Below, piece after piece: positions 16,090 to 23,483 of a stretch of 33,703 nt of DNA. Made by a program: the position numbers and the translations under genes. The DNA is taken from NCBI GenBank assembly GCA_013867245.1, contig JACENB010000043.1:1-33703 (forward strand), read 5' to 3'. Below the pieces are notes generated by a model, which was not told the origin of the DNA, made no database searches, and saw nothing but the letters and a program-made list of their open reading frames with translations. How positions within the stretch are numbered: position 1 is the stretch's first letter; every line of letters begins with the position of its first letter. The DNA comes from Nitrosopumilaceae archaeon. Its GTDB lineage: Archaea; Thermoproteota; Nitrososphaeria; Nitrososphaerales; Nitrosopumilaceae.

Positions 16090-16733
16090 TTTTTAATTAT
16101 CTCTATTGCTCGCTTTTCTGCCTTTTTTACCTGACCGTCTTTTATTAACTGATCAATATGGTTGTCATTCATGATGTTATTCAAGCACTGTTTTCGTTCG
16201 AATTGAGTGGGAATGATCTCTTTGGCAAGTTTTCGTGATATTTTTTGAATCTTAATTTGATCAATATCTTCTTTCAAAATTACTTTTTTTAGTGCTTTTT
16301 CAGATTTTGATTTAATCTTTTTGGACATTGCTGGACTTTTACCGCCAGTAAAAATTGCAATTTGTATTATTTTTTCAAAATCTATTATTGCTGCATTTGA
16401 AAAATCACTGTCATCTGGATTGTCTGAACTATATGCTATGATTTTTCTCTTTTTTGCAGATGTGATTATCTTTTGATTAATTTTTTTATCATTTGTGGTT
16501 GTAATTATTAAATCTGGTTTTAATTCTGTAATAAATTTTAAATTTTCAATTTTCTGTTTTTTTAATTTAATTTTTTTTATTTTAACCCAATTTTTAATTT
16601 GTTTGTTTATTGAATCACTAATTACTAAAATTTCACATTTTTCATTTAATATTGATTTAATTCTTTTTTCTGCTTCGTTTCCTCCGCCTACTATAATGAT
16701 TTTTTTACCTTCTAGATTTAGATTAATTATCAT
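16080..16733 (-). CDS. Precorrin-2 dehydrogenase (sirohaem synthase N-terminal type)
   Basis: Oxidises precorrin-2 to sirohydrochlorin with NAD+, and some members also insert iron (Met8p/CysG-N type). 217 aa. It shows a Rossmann start GKKIIIVGGGNEAEKRI, then DLIITTTNDKKINQKI, the TGGKSPAMSKKIKSK block typical of CysG-N/Met8p, and a helical C-terminal region. There is no SUMT domain, which here is a separate protein (cobA at the left edge). It is the first gene of the operon with hemA and hemB. A TATA-like CATAAATA lies about 31 bp before the ATG. Confidence 0.92.
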   Translation of the reverse strand: MIINLNLEGKKIIIVGGGNEAEKRIKSILNEKCEILVISDSINKQIKNWVKIKKIKLKKQKIENLKFITELKPDLIITTTNDKKINQKIITSAKKRKIIAYSSDNPDDSDFSNAAIIDFEKIIQIAIFTGGKSPAMSKKIKSKSEKALKKVILKEDIDQIKIQKISRKLAKEIIPTQFERKQCLNNIMNDNHIDQLIKDGQVKKAEKRAIEIIKKWK

Positions 16734-16802
16734 CGATCCAACACCCCTCAGTTTCTATTTATGTATTAAAACCAATTTTTGAAATACTAGCTACATTTTT
16801 AA
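16734..16802. promoter_or_regulatory. Shared divergent promoter of the two tetrapyrrole units
   Basis: 69 bp separate the precorrin-2 dehydrogenase-hemA-hemB unit (leftwards) from the sirohaem decarboxylase fusion (rightwards). One AT-rich block at about 16756-16770 can serve as TATA on both strands: CATAAATA on minus, TTTATGTATTAAA on plus. The arrangement would allow one regulator to control early and late steps together. Confidence 0.5.
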
Positions 16803-17849
16803 TTGAATTGCCAGGTAATTCACGTATTGTCTTCTTTAGGCGAATCTGATAAGGAACTTCTAAATGAAATTCAATGGACTTTCCCTTTAGTTACTAGGCC
16901 ATTTGATGCTATTGCTAAAAAATTTGATACTACTCCTGAAGTTATTAAAGAAAAATTAAACCATTTGAAAGAAATTGGTGTTTTACGACAACTAAGTGCA
17001 ATATTTGATACACGAAAACTAGGTTATACTAGTTCATTAGTTGCAATGGAGATTGAACATGATAAATTAGATTATGTAGCTTCACAAATTAATCGTCATC
17101 CTGGAGTTAGTCATAACTATGAGCGTGATCATCAATTCAATCTTTGGTTCACTCTAGCAGTTCCTCCAGGAGCTGATTTGAAAATAGAACTTGAAAAATT
17201 CAATGTATTGAAAGGAATTAAAAAAGTTAGGATGCTTCCAACATTACAATTATTCAAAATTGGTGTTAAACTTGACATGGTTGATGACAAAAAACATGAT
17301 GTTGCACCAACTGAAGAAAAAAAAGAAATTAAAAATGTTAAATTTGAACCCACTGAACAAGATAAAGATTTTATCCGTGAATTACAAAAGGATATGGAAA
17401 TAATTGATGAACCATTTGTAAAAGCAGCAAATAATCTTGGAATGACTGAAGATGAGTTATTTGCAAAAATGAAACACTATGAGGGTATTGGTGTTTTACG
17501 AAGATTTGCAGCTATTCTTAGACATCGTCAAGTTGGATTTACTGCAAATGGTATGATAGTTTGGAAGGTTCCTGAAGATAGAATTACTTCAGTTGGTGAG
17601 ACATTGGGTTCATTTCCTCAAGTTAGTCATTGTTATGAGCGTCCTACTTATGATGATTGGCCATATAATGTATTTTCAATGATTCATTGTAAAACACAAG
17701 ATGAGGCAAATGATGTTGCTAAAACAATTCAAAATCAAATTAATGTTGATGAATTTAGAATTTTATTTAGTTCACGTGAATTCAAAAAAACTCGTGTTGA
17801 ATATTTTGTAGAAAATTCTTTTAGTTTAGAAGACGCAGCAACTTCTTAA
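16803..17849 (+). CDS. Fused AhbA-AhbB-type sirohaem decarboxylase
   Basis: 348 aa made of two homologous Lrp-like halves (about 15-155 and 183-340). Sirohaem decarboxylase removes two acetate carboxyls from sirohaem to give didecarboxysirohaem in the alternative haem (and haem d1) route; it is normally an AhbA-AhbB heterodimer. The first half has GVLRQLSAIFDTRKLGY and GVSHNYERDHQFNLWF. The second has GVLRRFAAILRHRQVGF and SHCYERPTYDDWPYNVFSMI, an AhbB/NirL hallmark with H276. Annotation pipelines often call such proteins AsnC regulators. TTG 16803 is the long start. TTG 16827 (MSSLGESDKELL) has a TATA-like TTAATT 28 bp upstream and may be the real one. Confidence 0.87.
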   Translation: MNCQVIHVLSSLGESDKELLNEIQWTFPLVTRPFDAIAKKFDTTPEVIKEKLNHLKEIGVLRQLSAIFDTRKLGYTSSLVAMEIEHDKLDYVASQINRHPGVSHNYERDHQFNLWFTLAVPPGADLKIELEKFNVLKGIKKVRMLPTLQLFKIGVKLDMVDDKKHDVAPTEEKKEIKNVKFEPTEQDKDFIRELQKDMEIIDEPFVKAANNLGMTEDELFAKMKHYEGIGVLRRFAAILRHRQVGFTANGMIVWKVPEDRITSVGETLGSFPQVSHCYERPTYDDWPYNVFSMIHCKTQDEANDVAKTIQNQINVDEFRILFSSREFKKTRVEYFVENSFSLEDAATS

Positions 17850-18184
17850 ACTTCATTTTTATCGTGCCCTACAACATGTATGTTGCAAAAATATTGATCA
17901 TTCATGTTACAGTAGTATAGCGAATCTTCTCCACATTCTTTACACGGAGGTTTTTCGTCTTCTTTTGATAATTTTGTATGGTAAATTTTTGTTCTACTTG
18001 TAACTGATGAGTCTTTGTAAATTCGTGTTAAATTTGAATAATATTCTAATTCCTCTGCATTCAGACCTTGTTTTTTATTAATTTTTTTAATAATTGTCTC
18101 CCATTTTTTATAATCGCCAATTTTGGCTAGTTTCATTCTTTCAATAATTTCAAGAGTTTTTTCTATGTTGACTGGTTTTTTCAT
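17846..18184 (-). CDS. Small protein with B-box-like C-terminal zinc site
   Basis: 112 aa, no named family recognised. The N-terminal 75 residues are helical and basic. The C-terminus carries C81-x2-C84-x7-C92-x7-C100-x2-H103-x3-H107, a spacing that resembles B-box or other treble-clef zinc fingers. It probably binds one or two zinc ions and acts as a protein or nucleic-acid interaction module. The stop codon shares the TTAA palindrome with the AhbAB-fusion gene on the opposite strand. It sits eight bases downstream of the aldo/keto reductase start-to-stop unit, so co-transcription is possible. Confidence 0.72.
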   Translation of the reverse strand: MKKPVNIEKTLEIIERMKLAKIGDYKKWETIIKKINKKQGLNAEELEYYSNLTRIYKDSSVTSRTKIYHTKLSKEDEKPPCKECGEDSLYYCNMNDQYFCNIHVVGHDKNEV

Positions 18185-18191
18185 TTAATAT

Positions 18192-19190
18192 TTAGCTTGT
18201 TTGTGGAGTTGCTTTTAATTCATAGGATGGCCATGTATTGTATAGTTCTTCAATTTCTTTCATATCTGATGCTGAGATATATCCACCTTTAGTCATCTCA
18301 ACATAATTTACAATCTCTTCTTCACTTACTACTGTTGGAAACACTGATGCAAACCCTTTCTTTGACATAATGAATTTCATTGATAGTTCTGTAATTGTTA
18401 AATCATTTCTTTTTGCAATTGGTTTTAATTTTTCGACTTTTTCTAATGATGCTTTAATCCATTCTCCTTTTCGCACTGATCTATGATCTTTTTCATCAAT
18501 TTTAGTTTCTGCATTTACTTTTCCTGTAAGTATTCCTGATGCTTCTGGAACTCTGACAAGAATTCCTACATCTTTTTCTTGTGCTTTTGTCATTAATTCA
18601 TTTCCTGGAGTTTGTTCTAAAATATTGTAAACTGTTTGAACTGCGCTAACGTTCGGTCTATCCATTGCTTCTAAGCCCTCTTGTGTCCATCCAATTGCAG
18701 GACCTAAAGCTACTTGATATGTGCTAATTGATTTATCTTCGACAAAACTATCTAGCAAATTGAAAATAGAATCATCTCTAATGTGGTTTAATTTTGGATT
18801 ATGTAGTCCATACATGTCTAAATGATCAGTTTGTAATCTTTCTAAACTATTTCTTAATGCCTTTCTAGTAAAATCTTCATCAAATTTTTGAGGTAATTCT
18901 GCATGCCCAATTTGTTCAACTTCTGAGAAATCATAACCGTACTTTGTAGATAGTACAACTTCATCTCTCATATCTTTGAAAACTTCGCCAATCAGTCTTT
19001 CACTTTTTCCTTTTCCATACATATCTCCAGTCTCAAAAAAGTTGATTCCTAAATCATATGCTTTTTTTAACATTCTTTTTGCTTCATCTTCTTCAATTTT
19101 CTTACCCCACCAATCTAGTGCAATTGACCATGCGCCAAATCCTAATTCTGATACTTTGATGTCTGTTTTTCCAAGTTTATTGTAATTCAA
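18192..19190 (-). CDS. Aldo/keto reductase
   Basis: NADPH-dependent (beta/alpha)8-barrel oxidoreductase, 332 aa. It opens with the usual KLGKTDIKVSELGFGAWSI. Tetrad positions are E53 (FFETGDMYG, where most families have Asp in DTA), Y58, K83 (VLSTKYGYD) and H130 (MYGLHNP). The Asp-to-Glu change is worth noting because that residue tunes the catalytic tyrosine. The family resembles the YajO/potassium-channel beta-subunit-like group. The natural substrate is unknown. The start is TTG at 19190, with AAAGGAGAT a few bases upstream. Confidence 0.93.
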   Translation of the reverse strand: MNYNKLGKTDIKVSELGFGAWSIALDWWGKKIEEDEAKRMLKKAYDLGINFFETGDMYGKGKSERLIGEVFKDMRDEVVLSTKYGYDFSEVEQIGHAELPQKFDEDFTRKALRNSLERLQTDHLDMYGLHNPKLNHIRDDSIFNLLDSFVEDKSISTYQVALGPAIGWTQEGLEAMDRPNVSAVQTVYNILEQTPGNELMTKAQEKDVGILVRVPEASGILTGKVNAETKIDEKDHRSVRKGEWIKASLEKVEKLKPIAKRNDLTITELSMKFIMSKKGFASVFPTVVSEEEIVNYVEMTKGGYISASDMKEIEELYNTWPSYELKATPQTS

Positions 19191-19279
19191 TTTTATCTCC
19201 TTTTAATTTCATTTTTTATTTGAAAATTCATCATTTATGTTTATCCGAGATTTGTGACTCTGTTATTTTGTTTTAATGC

Positions 19280-19954
19280 TTAGCCCAAACTAGTAATTAG
19301 CGGGATAATGTCTTTTTTTACACACACAATCATTGGAATATCATTTTTTACATATGTTGAAACTTGTGTTTCTCTTAAATCCATGATTAAATCTTGGAAA
19401 TCTCTGATTTCATCTACTTCGAAGGCTAGCATGAAATCTTCGTCATGTATTCCAAATGAATAAGTTGTGTTGAGTACTATTTGTGGATATTTTTTACTTA
19501 CTTCAATATGTTCATCCATTATTTCTTGACGTTTCTCTTTTGGTAATAGATACCATTCTCTTGTTTTTGTAAATGGATATACAATGACGTGTTTTTTTGG
19601 ATTATTTCCTGTCATGAAACCTAATGCTTTTTGATCTTTTACATAAAGTGATGGTCTAGTACATGACAAATATGTCATTGATGCAATAATGTATTTTCCA
19701 AATACTGTCTTGTATAATTTTTCAATCACAATTTGAATTTCTTCTACTGTTTTAGCTGCAAACCAAAATAAAAAATCTGCATCATCTCTTAATCCTAAAT
19801 TTGAATATGATCTAAACATTATACCTGAATTGCTAATGATATTTTCTACTTCTTTTGCTGATTCTTCTTTTGCTAAATCTGCCATCCATCTCCATTTAGG
19901 ATCAACTTTGAAAAATGAAAAATTGAAAAAGTATTGTTCACTATTTTCTGACAT
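19280..19954 (-). CDS. HemQ/chlorite-dismutase-family protein, probable coprohaem decarboxylase
   Basis: 224 aa, a ferredoxin-like double-domain member of the Cld/HemQ/DyP superfamily. Residues expected for coprohaem decarboxylase are present: Y126 and K130 in VIVYPFTKTREWYLLPKEKR (the Y-x3-K pair that forms the reactive tyrosyl in HemQ) and H170 in TTYSFGIHDEDF as proximal haem ligand. True chlorite dismutases carry a distal Arg; here Q197 (LRETQVSTY) is at about that place, which favours HemQ-like activity. It would convert Fe-coproporphyrin III to haem b using peroxide. It lies 15 bp downstream of sufC in the same direction, probably one transcript. Activity is inference. Confidence 0.85.
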   Translation of the reverse strand: MSENSEQYFFNFSFFKVDPKWRWMADLAKEESAKEVENIISNSGIMFRSYSNLGLRDDADFLFWFAAKTVEEIQIVIEKLYKTVFGKYIIASMTYLSCTRPSLYVKDQKALGFMTGNNPKKHVIVYPFTKTREWYLLPKEKRQEIMDEHIEVSKKYPQIVLNTTYSFGIHDEDFMLAFEVDEIRDFQDLIMDLRETQVSTYVKNDIPMIVCVKKDIIPLITSLG

Positions 19955-19969
19955 GATTTTAAATTCTAA

Positions 19970-20740
19970 TTATGCTGCTTTTTCTAAAGCCCATTCATAA
20001 CCTTCGGCTTCTAGTTTGTCTGCAAGAGATGCATCGCCTGTTTCAAGTACTTTGCCTTGGGCAAATACGTGAACATAATCTAATTTATCTAAGAATTTTA
20101 AAATTCTAGCATAGTGTGTGATGATTATTACTGTTGCATCTTTTGTTGAAACTTTACTGATTGCTTGAGCTACTGATTGAACTGCATCTATGTCTAATCC
20201 AGAATCTGGTTCGTCTAGAATTGAAATTTTAGGTTTTAAGACTGCCATCTGTAAAACTTCTGCACGTTTTTTCTCCCCACCTGAAAATCCCTCATTAAGA
20301 TATCTGGAAAGAAATTCTTCTCTTAATCCAACTTTTTCTAAATTTTCTTTTAGATATTTTTGGAATTCTCTTACTGTGATGAATACTTCTCTATCGTCCC
20401 CTTCCATTGCTTTACTGAGAGAATTATATGCTGTTCTTAAGAAATGTGAGAATCCTACTCCTGAAACTTCAGTTGGATATTGAAATGCTAAAAATAATCC
20501 TTTTTTAGCTCTTTCATCTGCTGTTAAATCTAAAATGCTTTCTCCATCTAATAGAATATCTCCTTTTGTAACTTCATATTTTGGATGTGCTAATAATGTA
20601 TAAGATAATGTACTTTTTCCTGAACCATTTGGTCCCATAATTGCATGTACTTCACCAGGACCTGTTTTTAGGTTGACTCCTTTTAGAATTTCTTTACCTT
20701 CTCTAGATACGTGTAGATCTTTGATTTCTAATACTACCAT
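19970..20740 (-). CDS. sufC: Fe-S assembly ATPase SufC
   Basis: ABC-type ATPase that drives conformational change in SufBCD. 256 aa. Walker A is GPNGSGKST (36-44), the signature is GFSGGEKKRAEVLQMA, and Walker B with its D-loop is ISILDEPDSGLDIDAV. The H-loop is IIITHYAR. The LFLAFQYPTEVSGVGFSHFL segment after the Q-loop is typical of SufC. It is encoded about 13 kb from sufBDSU, which is unusual since sufC is generally first in the operon. It has its own TATA box 29 bp before the ATG. Confidence 0.97.
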   Translation of the reverse strand: MVVLEIKDLHVSREGKEILKGVNLKTGPGEVHAIMGPNGSGKSTLSYTLLAHPKYEVTKGDILLDGESILDLTADERAKKGLFLAFQYPTEVSGVGFSHFLRTAYNSLSKAMEGDDREVFITVREFQKYLKENLEKVGLREEFLSRYLNEGFSGGEKKRAEVLQMAVLKPKISILDEPDSGLDIDAVQSVAQAISKVSTKDATVIIITHYARILKFLDKLDYVHVFAQGKVLETGDASLADKLEAEGYEWALEKAA

Positions 20741-20763
20741 ATTCCAAAGAATTTTGATTCTCT

Positions 20764-20769
20764 ATATAA
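20764..20769 (-). promoter_or_regulatory. TATA box of sufC
   Basis: TTATATAG begins 29 bp before the sufC ATG on the minus strand. Predicts a leaderless sufC-hemQ-like transcript. Confidence 0.6.
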
Positions 20770-20818
20770 TACCGACGAAATTTAGCTAATCCTAACGGCT
20801 TTTTTAATAAAATGAAAA

Positions 20819-20827
20819 GGGGGGGGG
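20819..20827. repeat. G9 homopolymer after tfb
   Basis: Nine consecutive G residues on the plus strand (C9 on the tfb strand), two bases past the tfb stop codon. In such AT-rich DNA it stands out. It may be slippage-prone, or a sequencing or assembly weak spot. Confidence 0.9.
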
Positions 20828-20829
20828 TG

Positions 20830-21786
20830 TTAATATTTGGCCAGAGAAGGTCTCAAAGTAATTTTGAGTTTATGATTTGTTAGAATCTCTTTACATCTAT
20901 TTCTGATAGTGACTTCTGTTACACCTGCAATACTTGAAACGTCTCTTTGTAGTACATTTTGTCCCAGTAGTACTGATGAGACATAAAGATATGCTGCAGC
21001 AATTCCATTTGGAGATTTTCCATCTGAAATACTGTTATCTTTTGTCTTTTCTGCAATTTCTAAGGCTAGTCTTTCTACTCTAACCTCTGTTTGTGTCATG
21101 TTTGCTATCTTTGAGATGTATTTGTCCATAGTAAGTACTGGAGCTTTAATTGCGCCCATTTCCATTACCATGGTTCTGTAATATCTTGCTGCAAGTTTTG
21201 TTTTTGATTTAACATCTTTTGCTGGAACAATTTCTCGGCAAATTTCTTCTAATGATCTTACCACATCACATTGTTTGCATGCCATGTAGATTGTTGCTGC
21301 TGTAATACAAACAACTGATTTTCCTTTGACATCCATATGTCCGTCTAAATTTCTATAAATCATTGAAGTTGTTTCCAACACATTTTTCGAAAGATTAAGT
21401 GATTCACATGTTTCACCCATTTTTGCTAAAACATTTGCGAGTCGTCTTTCTTTTGGTGTTGATACTCTTACTCTTTGTTGCCATTTTCTGAGATGATTCA
21501 TTTGGTTTGCAACTTCGTGATTAATCCTTTTTCCACTGAAGTCTTTTGCACTAATTGAAATCTCAGTTGTTATTCCCAAATCATGTTGAGAATAGGTTGT
21601 TTGTCCTGTTGCTCTTGCAAGCTTCATTTTGTCTTCGAGATTCGAACTTATTGTTTCTGGACCACTATCTGTAATCTGGTCATCGACAACTACTCCACAA
21701 CCAGAACAGATTATTTCGCCATTTTGCATATCATCAATCAATGATGATTTGCATTCTGGGCAGTTTTCGGTTTGTAATATGTTCAT
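20830..21786 (-). CDS. tfb: Transcription initiation factor TFB
   Basis: Archaeal TFIIB homologue. It recruits RNA polymerase to TBP-TATA complexes and reads the BRE. 318 aa. The N-terminal zinc ribbon has C9, C12, C27 and C30 (CPEC...CSGCG), followed by the B-finger/linker (KMKLARATGQTTYSQHDLG) and two cyclin folds (from about 110 and 215), ending with the helix-turn-helix SSIAGVTEVTIRNRCKEI. Genomes of this group usually encode several TFB copies, so this may not be the only one. It overlaps gar1 by four bases (ATGA), so the two are co-translated. Confidence 0.96.
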   Translation of the reverse strand: MNILQTENCPECKSSLIDDMQNGEIICSGCGVVVDDQITDSGPETISSNLEDKMKLARATGQTTYSQHDLGITTEISISAKDFSGKRINHEVANQMNHLRKWQQRVRVSTPKERRLANVLAKMGETCESLNLSKNVLETTSMIYRNLDGHMDVKGKSVVCITAATIYMACKQCDVVRSLEEICREIVPAKDVKSKTKLAARYYRTMVMEMGAIKAPVLTMDKYISKIANMTQTEVRVERLALEIAEKTKDNSISDGKSPNGIAAAYLYVSSVLLGQNVLQRDVSSIAGVTEVTIRNRCKEILTNHKLKITLRPSLAKY

Positions 21787-22052
21787 CTTCTTTTTCTCCT
21801 AAATTTTTTTGGTTTATTTGCAGTAGTTTGGTCAAAAATGAAAACTTGTTTTCCAACAAATTTGTTTATATTATTTGTTAAAGGCGTTGCTGATGCAAAC
21901 GGCCTTTTTATTGGACCAATTAGTTCCATTACTTTTGCAACTCTAGTTCCTTTGTTGTCACAGAGTATCTGTCCTTCAACTAATTCTTTTGAAAGTTGAA
22001 CGATTACCCTGCCACTACCGGCTAGGTGCATTATTTCGCCTACCTCCTGCAA
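21783..22052 (-). CDS. gar1: H/ACA ribonucleoprotein subunit Gar1
   Basis: Beta-barrel protein of H/ACA RNPs, which guide pseudouridylation. It helps load and release substrate RNA with Cbf5. 89 aa with EVGEIMHLAGSGRVIVQL at the start, the core RVAKVMELIGPIKRPFASA, and a basic tail KPKKFRRKRR. The start is TTG 22052. An ATG at 22031 is preceded by GGAGGT ten bases earlier and would give 82 aa, but the longer N-terminus aligns with the first beta-strand of known Gar1 proteins (a G-x-V/I-x-H pattern), so I keep TTG. Coupled to tfb. Confidence 0.88.
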   Translation of the reverse strand: MQEVGEIMHLAGSGRVIVQLSKELVEGQILCDNKGTRVAKVMELIGPIKRPFASATPLTNNINKFVGKQVFIFDQTTANKPKKFRRKRR

Positions 22053-22126
22053 TTAACAATACTAGATATGCTGACACTATCATAGACTTCTGTCAACTTT
22101 ACTTTAGCTAACAGCTAGAATTCATT
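22053..22126. other. Intergenic region between srp19 and gar1
   Basis: 74 bp with TAGCTAACAGCTAGAATT near the srp19 stop and no clear TATA box at the usual distance from gar1. Contains the gar1 promoter by position only. Confidence 0.35.
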
Positions 22127-22426
22127 TTATTTTGTTTGCTTGGCTCTTTTTGAAACAAGTTTTTGTGAAATTTTGTTAAGAATTATTGTCTTAGAGGATC
22201 CTTTTGGCAACACAACATACCCTGACCTTACAAACGGTCTTCTTGGAAATCTTACCTTCTCTTCTGATTCTGCAATTTCATAACCAGCTGATTTTGTAGC
22301 ATCGATTAGTTCTTTTAGAGAAGGATCAAAAATACATTTTTCTAATCCTAATCTTCTACCTTTTGATTTTTTTAAATTTTTATTAAAATAATCCAACCAG
22401 ATTACGACGTGCTCGTAATCCTTCAT
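22127..22426 (-). CDS. srp19: Signal recognition particle protein SRP19
   Basis: Binds helices 6 and 8 of SRP RNA and prepares it for SRP54. 99 aa, typical for archaea. HVVIWLDYFNKNLKKSKGRRLG is the conserved N-terminal RNA-binding part, followed by PSLKELIDATKSAGYEIAES and a basic C-terminus (KLVSKRAKQTK). It starts one base after the S8e stop (TAAAATG), so the pair is an operon. SRP54 is in the same window at 29951. Confidence 0.95.
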   Translation of the reverse strand: MKDYEHVVIWLDYFNKNLKKSKGRRLGLEKCIFDPSLKELIDATKSAGYEIAESEEKVRFPRRPFVRSGYVVLPKGSSKTIILNKISQKLVSKRAKQTK

Positions 22427-22427
22427 T

Positions 22428-22811
22428 TTATTCCTTAAGTAAAATTGCGTTAGCTATTCCAGTTTGTCCTGGTTTGGAAACAACTTTGCATTTGCCTTCT
22501 TTTGTTTCAAGAATTGCACCCTTGCTAATTATTCCTCTTCTTCTGTAATCATTGTTTGTAGCATTATCTAAAACTTTGATAATTTTTGATTTAATTACTT
22601 TGGAGTCACCTGTTGCTAAATTAACAAAATCAATTGATTTTAGTGCAACTTTGTTGTTACTTCCGCGAACACGTCTTGTTACTGTTACTTGAGCTCCATT
22701 AACTGCTTCATTTGGATATCTATCAGTTTCATATTTTCTTCTAATTCTAAGTGGACTTCTTCGTCCTCCAGTAATTTTACTGGTTGCTAGATTCTCTACT
22801 GATTTTCTCAC
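22428..22811 (-). CDS. rps8e: Ribosomal protein S8e
   Basis: Small-subunit ribosomal protein found only in archaea and eukaryotes. 127 aa. The hallmark SVENLATSKITGGRRSPLR and RRKYETDRYPNE are near the N-terminus, and RRGIISKGAILETKEGKCKV is near the end. The start is GTG at 22811, with TATAAA 30 bp upstream, which points to a leaderless mRNA. First gene of an S8e-SRP19 unit. Confidence 0.97.
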   Translation of the reverse strand: MRKSVENLATSKITGGRRSPLRIRRKYETDRYPNEAVNGAQVTVTRRVRGSNNKVALKSIDFVNLATGDSKVIKSKIIKVLDNATNNDYRRRGIISKGAILETKEGKCKVVSKPGQTGIANAILLKE

Positions 22812-22835
22812 AAAAAATTAGTTGAATTACTCTAA

Positions 22836-22841
22836 TTTATA
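22836..22841 (-). promoter_or_regulatory. TATA box of rps8e-srp19
   Basis: GTATAAATT on the minus strand, core TATAAA, begins 30 bp before GTG 22811. Confidence 0.6.
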
Positions 22842-22877
22842 CAAAACGCCATAAATTAGCCTTAAATCAAAATTTCT

Positions 22878-23456
22878 CTATTTACTTTCTGCTGTGATTT
22901 GCGGTGAGCTGTTTGTTTGACCTTTACTTGCAGTTTTTCTTACTTTTGAAAATAATCTTGATTTAAGATCTTCAACATCTCCTTTAATTCCAAAATATTT
23001 TTGGAATTTTTCAGTAGTTGTATAAATTTTCAATCTACCTACATTTTGATGAGTGATGTAATCTAATTGTCTTAGTTCTTTAAGATGTGCATAAACCCCT
23101 GAACCTCTTGTTTCTACAAGTTGTTTTGATGCGATTGGTTGCATGTATGCAATATATGATAATGTCTTTAATGTTGCATTTGGTAAAACTGGTTTTGATG
23201 CATATCTTTTAACTGTGGAACTGTATTCTGGTTTTAATTGCATTACATATGTTCCATCTGGTAAAATAACAATTTCTAATGCTTTGAATGCTGTTTTTGT
23301 TTTTTTCATAATAGTTTCAAGTAAATCTAATGTCTTTGTTCTAGATTCTGTGCCTGACGCTCTAACAATGTCTTCTATTCTAAGTGGCCTTCCAGCTGAA
23401 TATAGGGCTGCCTCAATTCTTGCAGTTGCTTCAGTTATATCTTCAACTCTTACCAT
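22878..23456 (-). CDS. scpB: Segregation and condensation protein ScpB
   Basis: Winged-helix partner of the ScpA kleisin in SMC condensin-like complexes. 192 aa. The first winged helix is in EATARIEAALYSAGRPLRIE, the second region begins ALKTLSYIAYMQPIASKQLVETRG-like with a GSGVYAHLKEL turn, and the C-terminal tail is low in complexity and basic. It is downstream of scpA with a 27-bp gap, and AAAGGAGA lies ten bases before its ATG. The presence of ScpAB in an archaeon is established for several lineages. Confidence 0.93.
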   Translation of the reverse strand: MVRVEDITEATARIEAALYSAGRPLRIEDIVRASGTESRTKTLDLLETIMKKTKTAFKALEIVILPDGTYVMQLKPEYSSTVKRYASKPVLPNATLKTLSYIAYMQPIASKQLVETRGSGVYAHLKELRQLDYITHQNVGRLKIYTTTEKFQKYFGIKGDVEDLKSRLFSKVRKTASKGQTNSSPQITAESK

Positions 23457-23483
23457 CTTGATTTATTCTCCTTTTGATTTCTG

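Noticed and set aside
16803..17849. AsnC/Lrp-family transcription regulator
   Set aside because: The Lrp-like fold is real, but the AhbA/AhbB/NirL motifs in both halves and the haem context fit sirohaem decarboxylase better.
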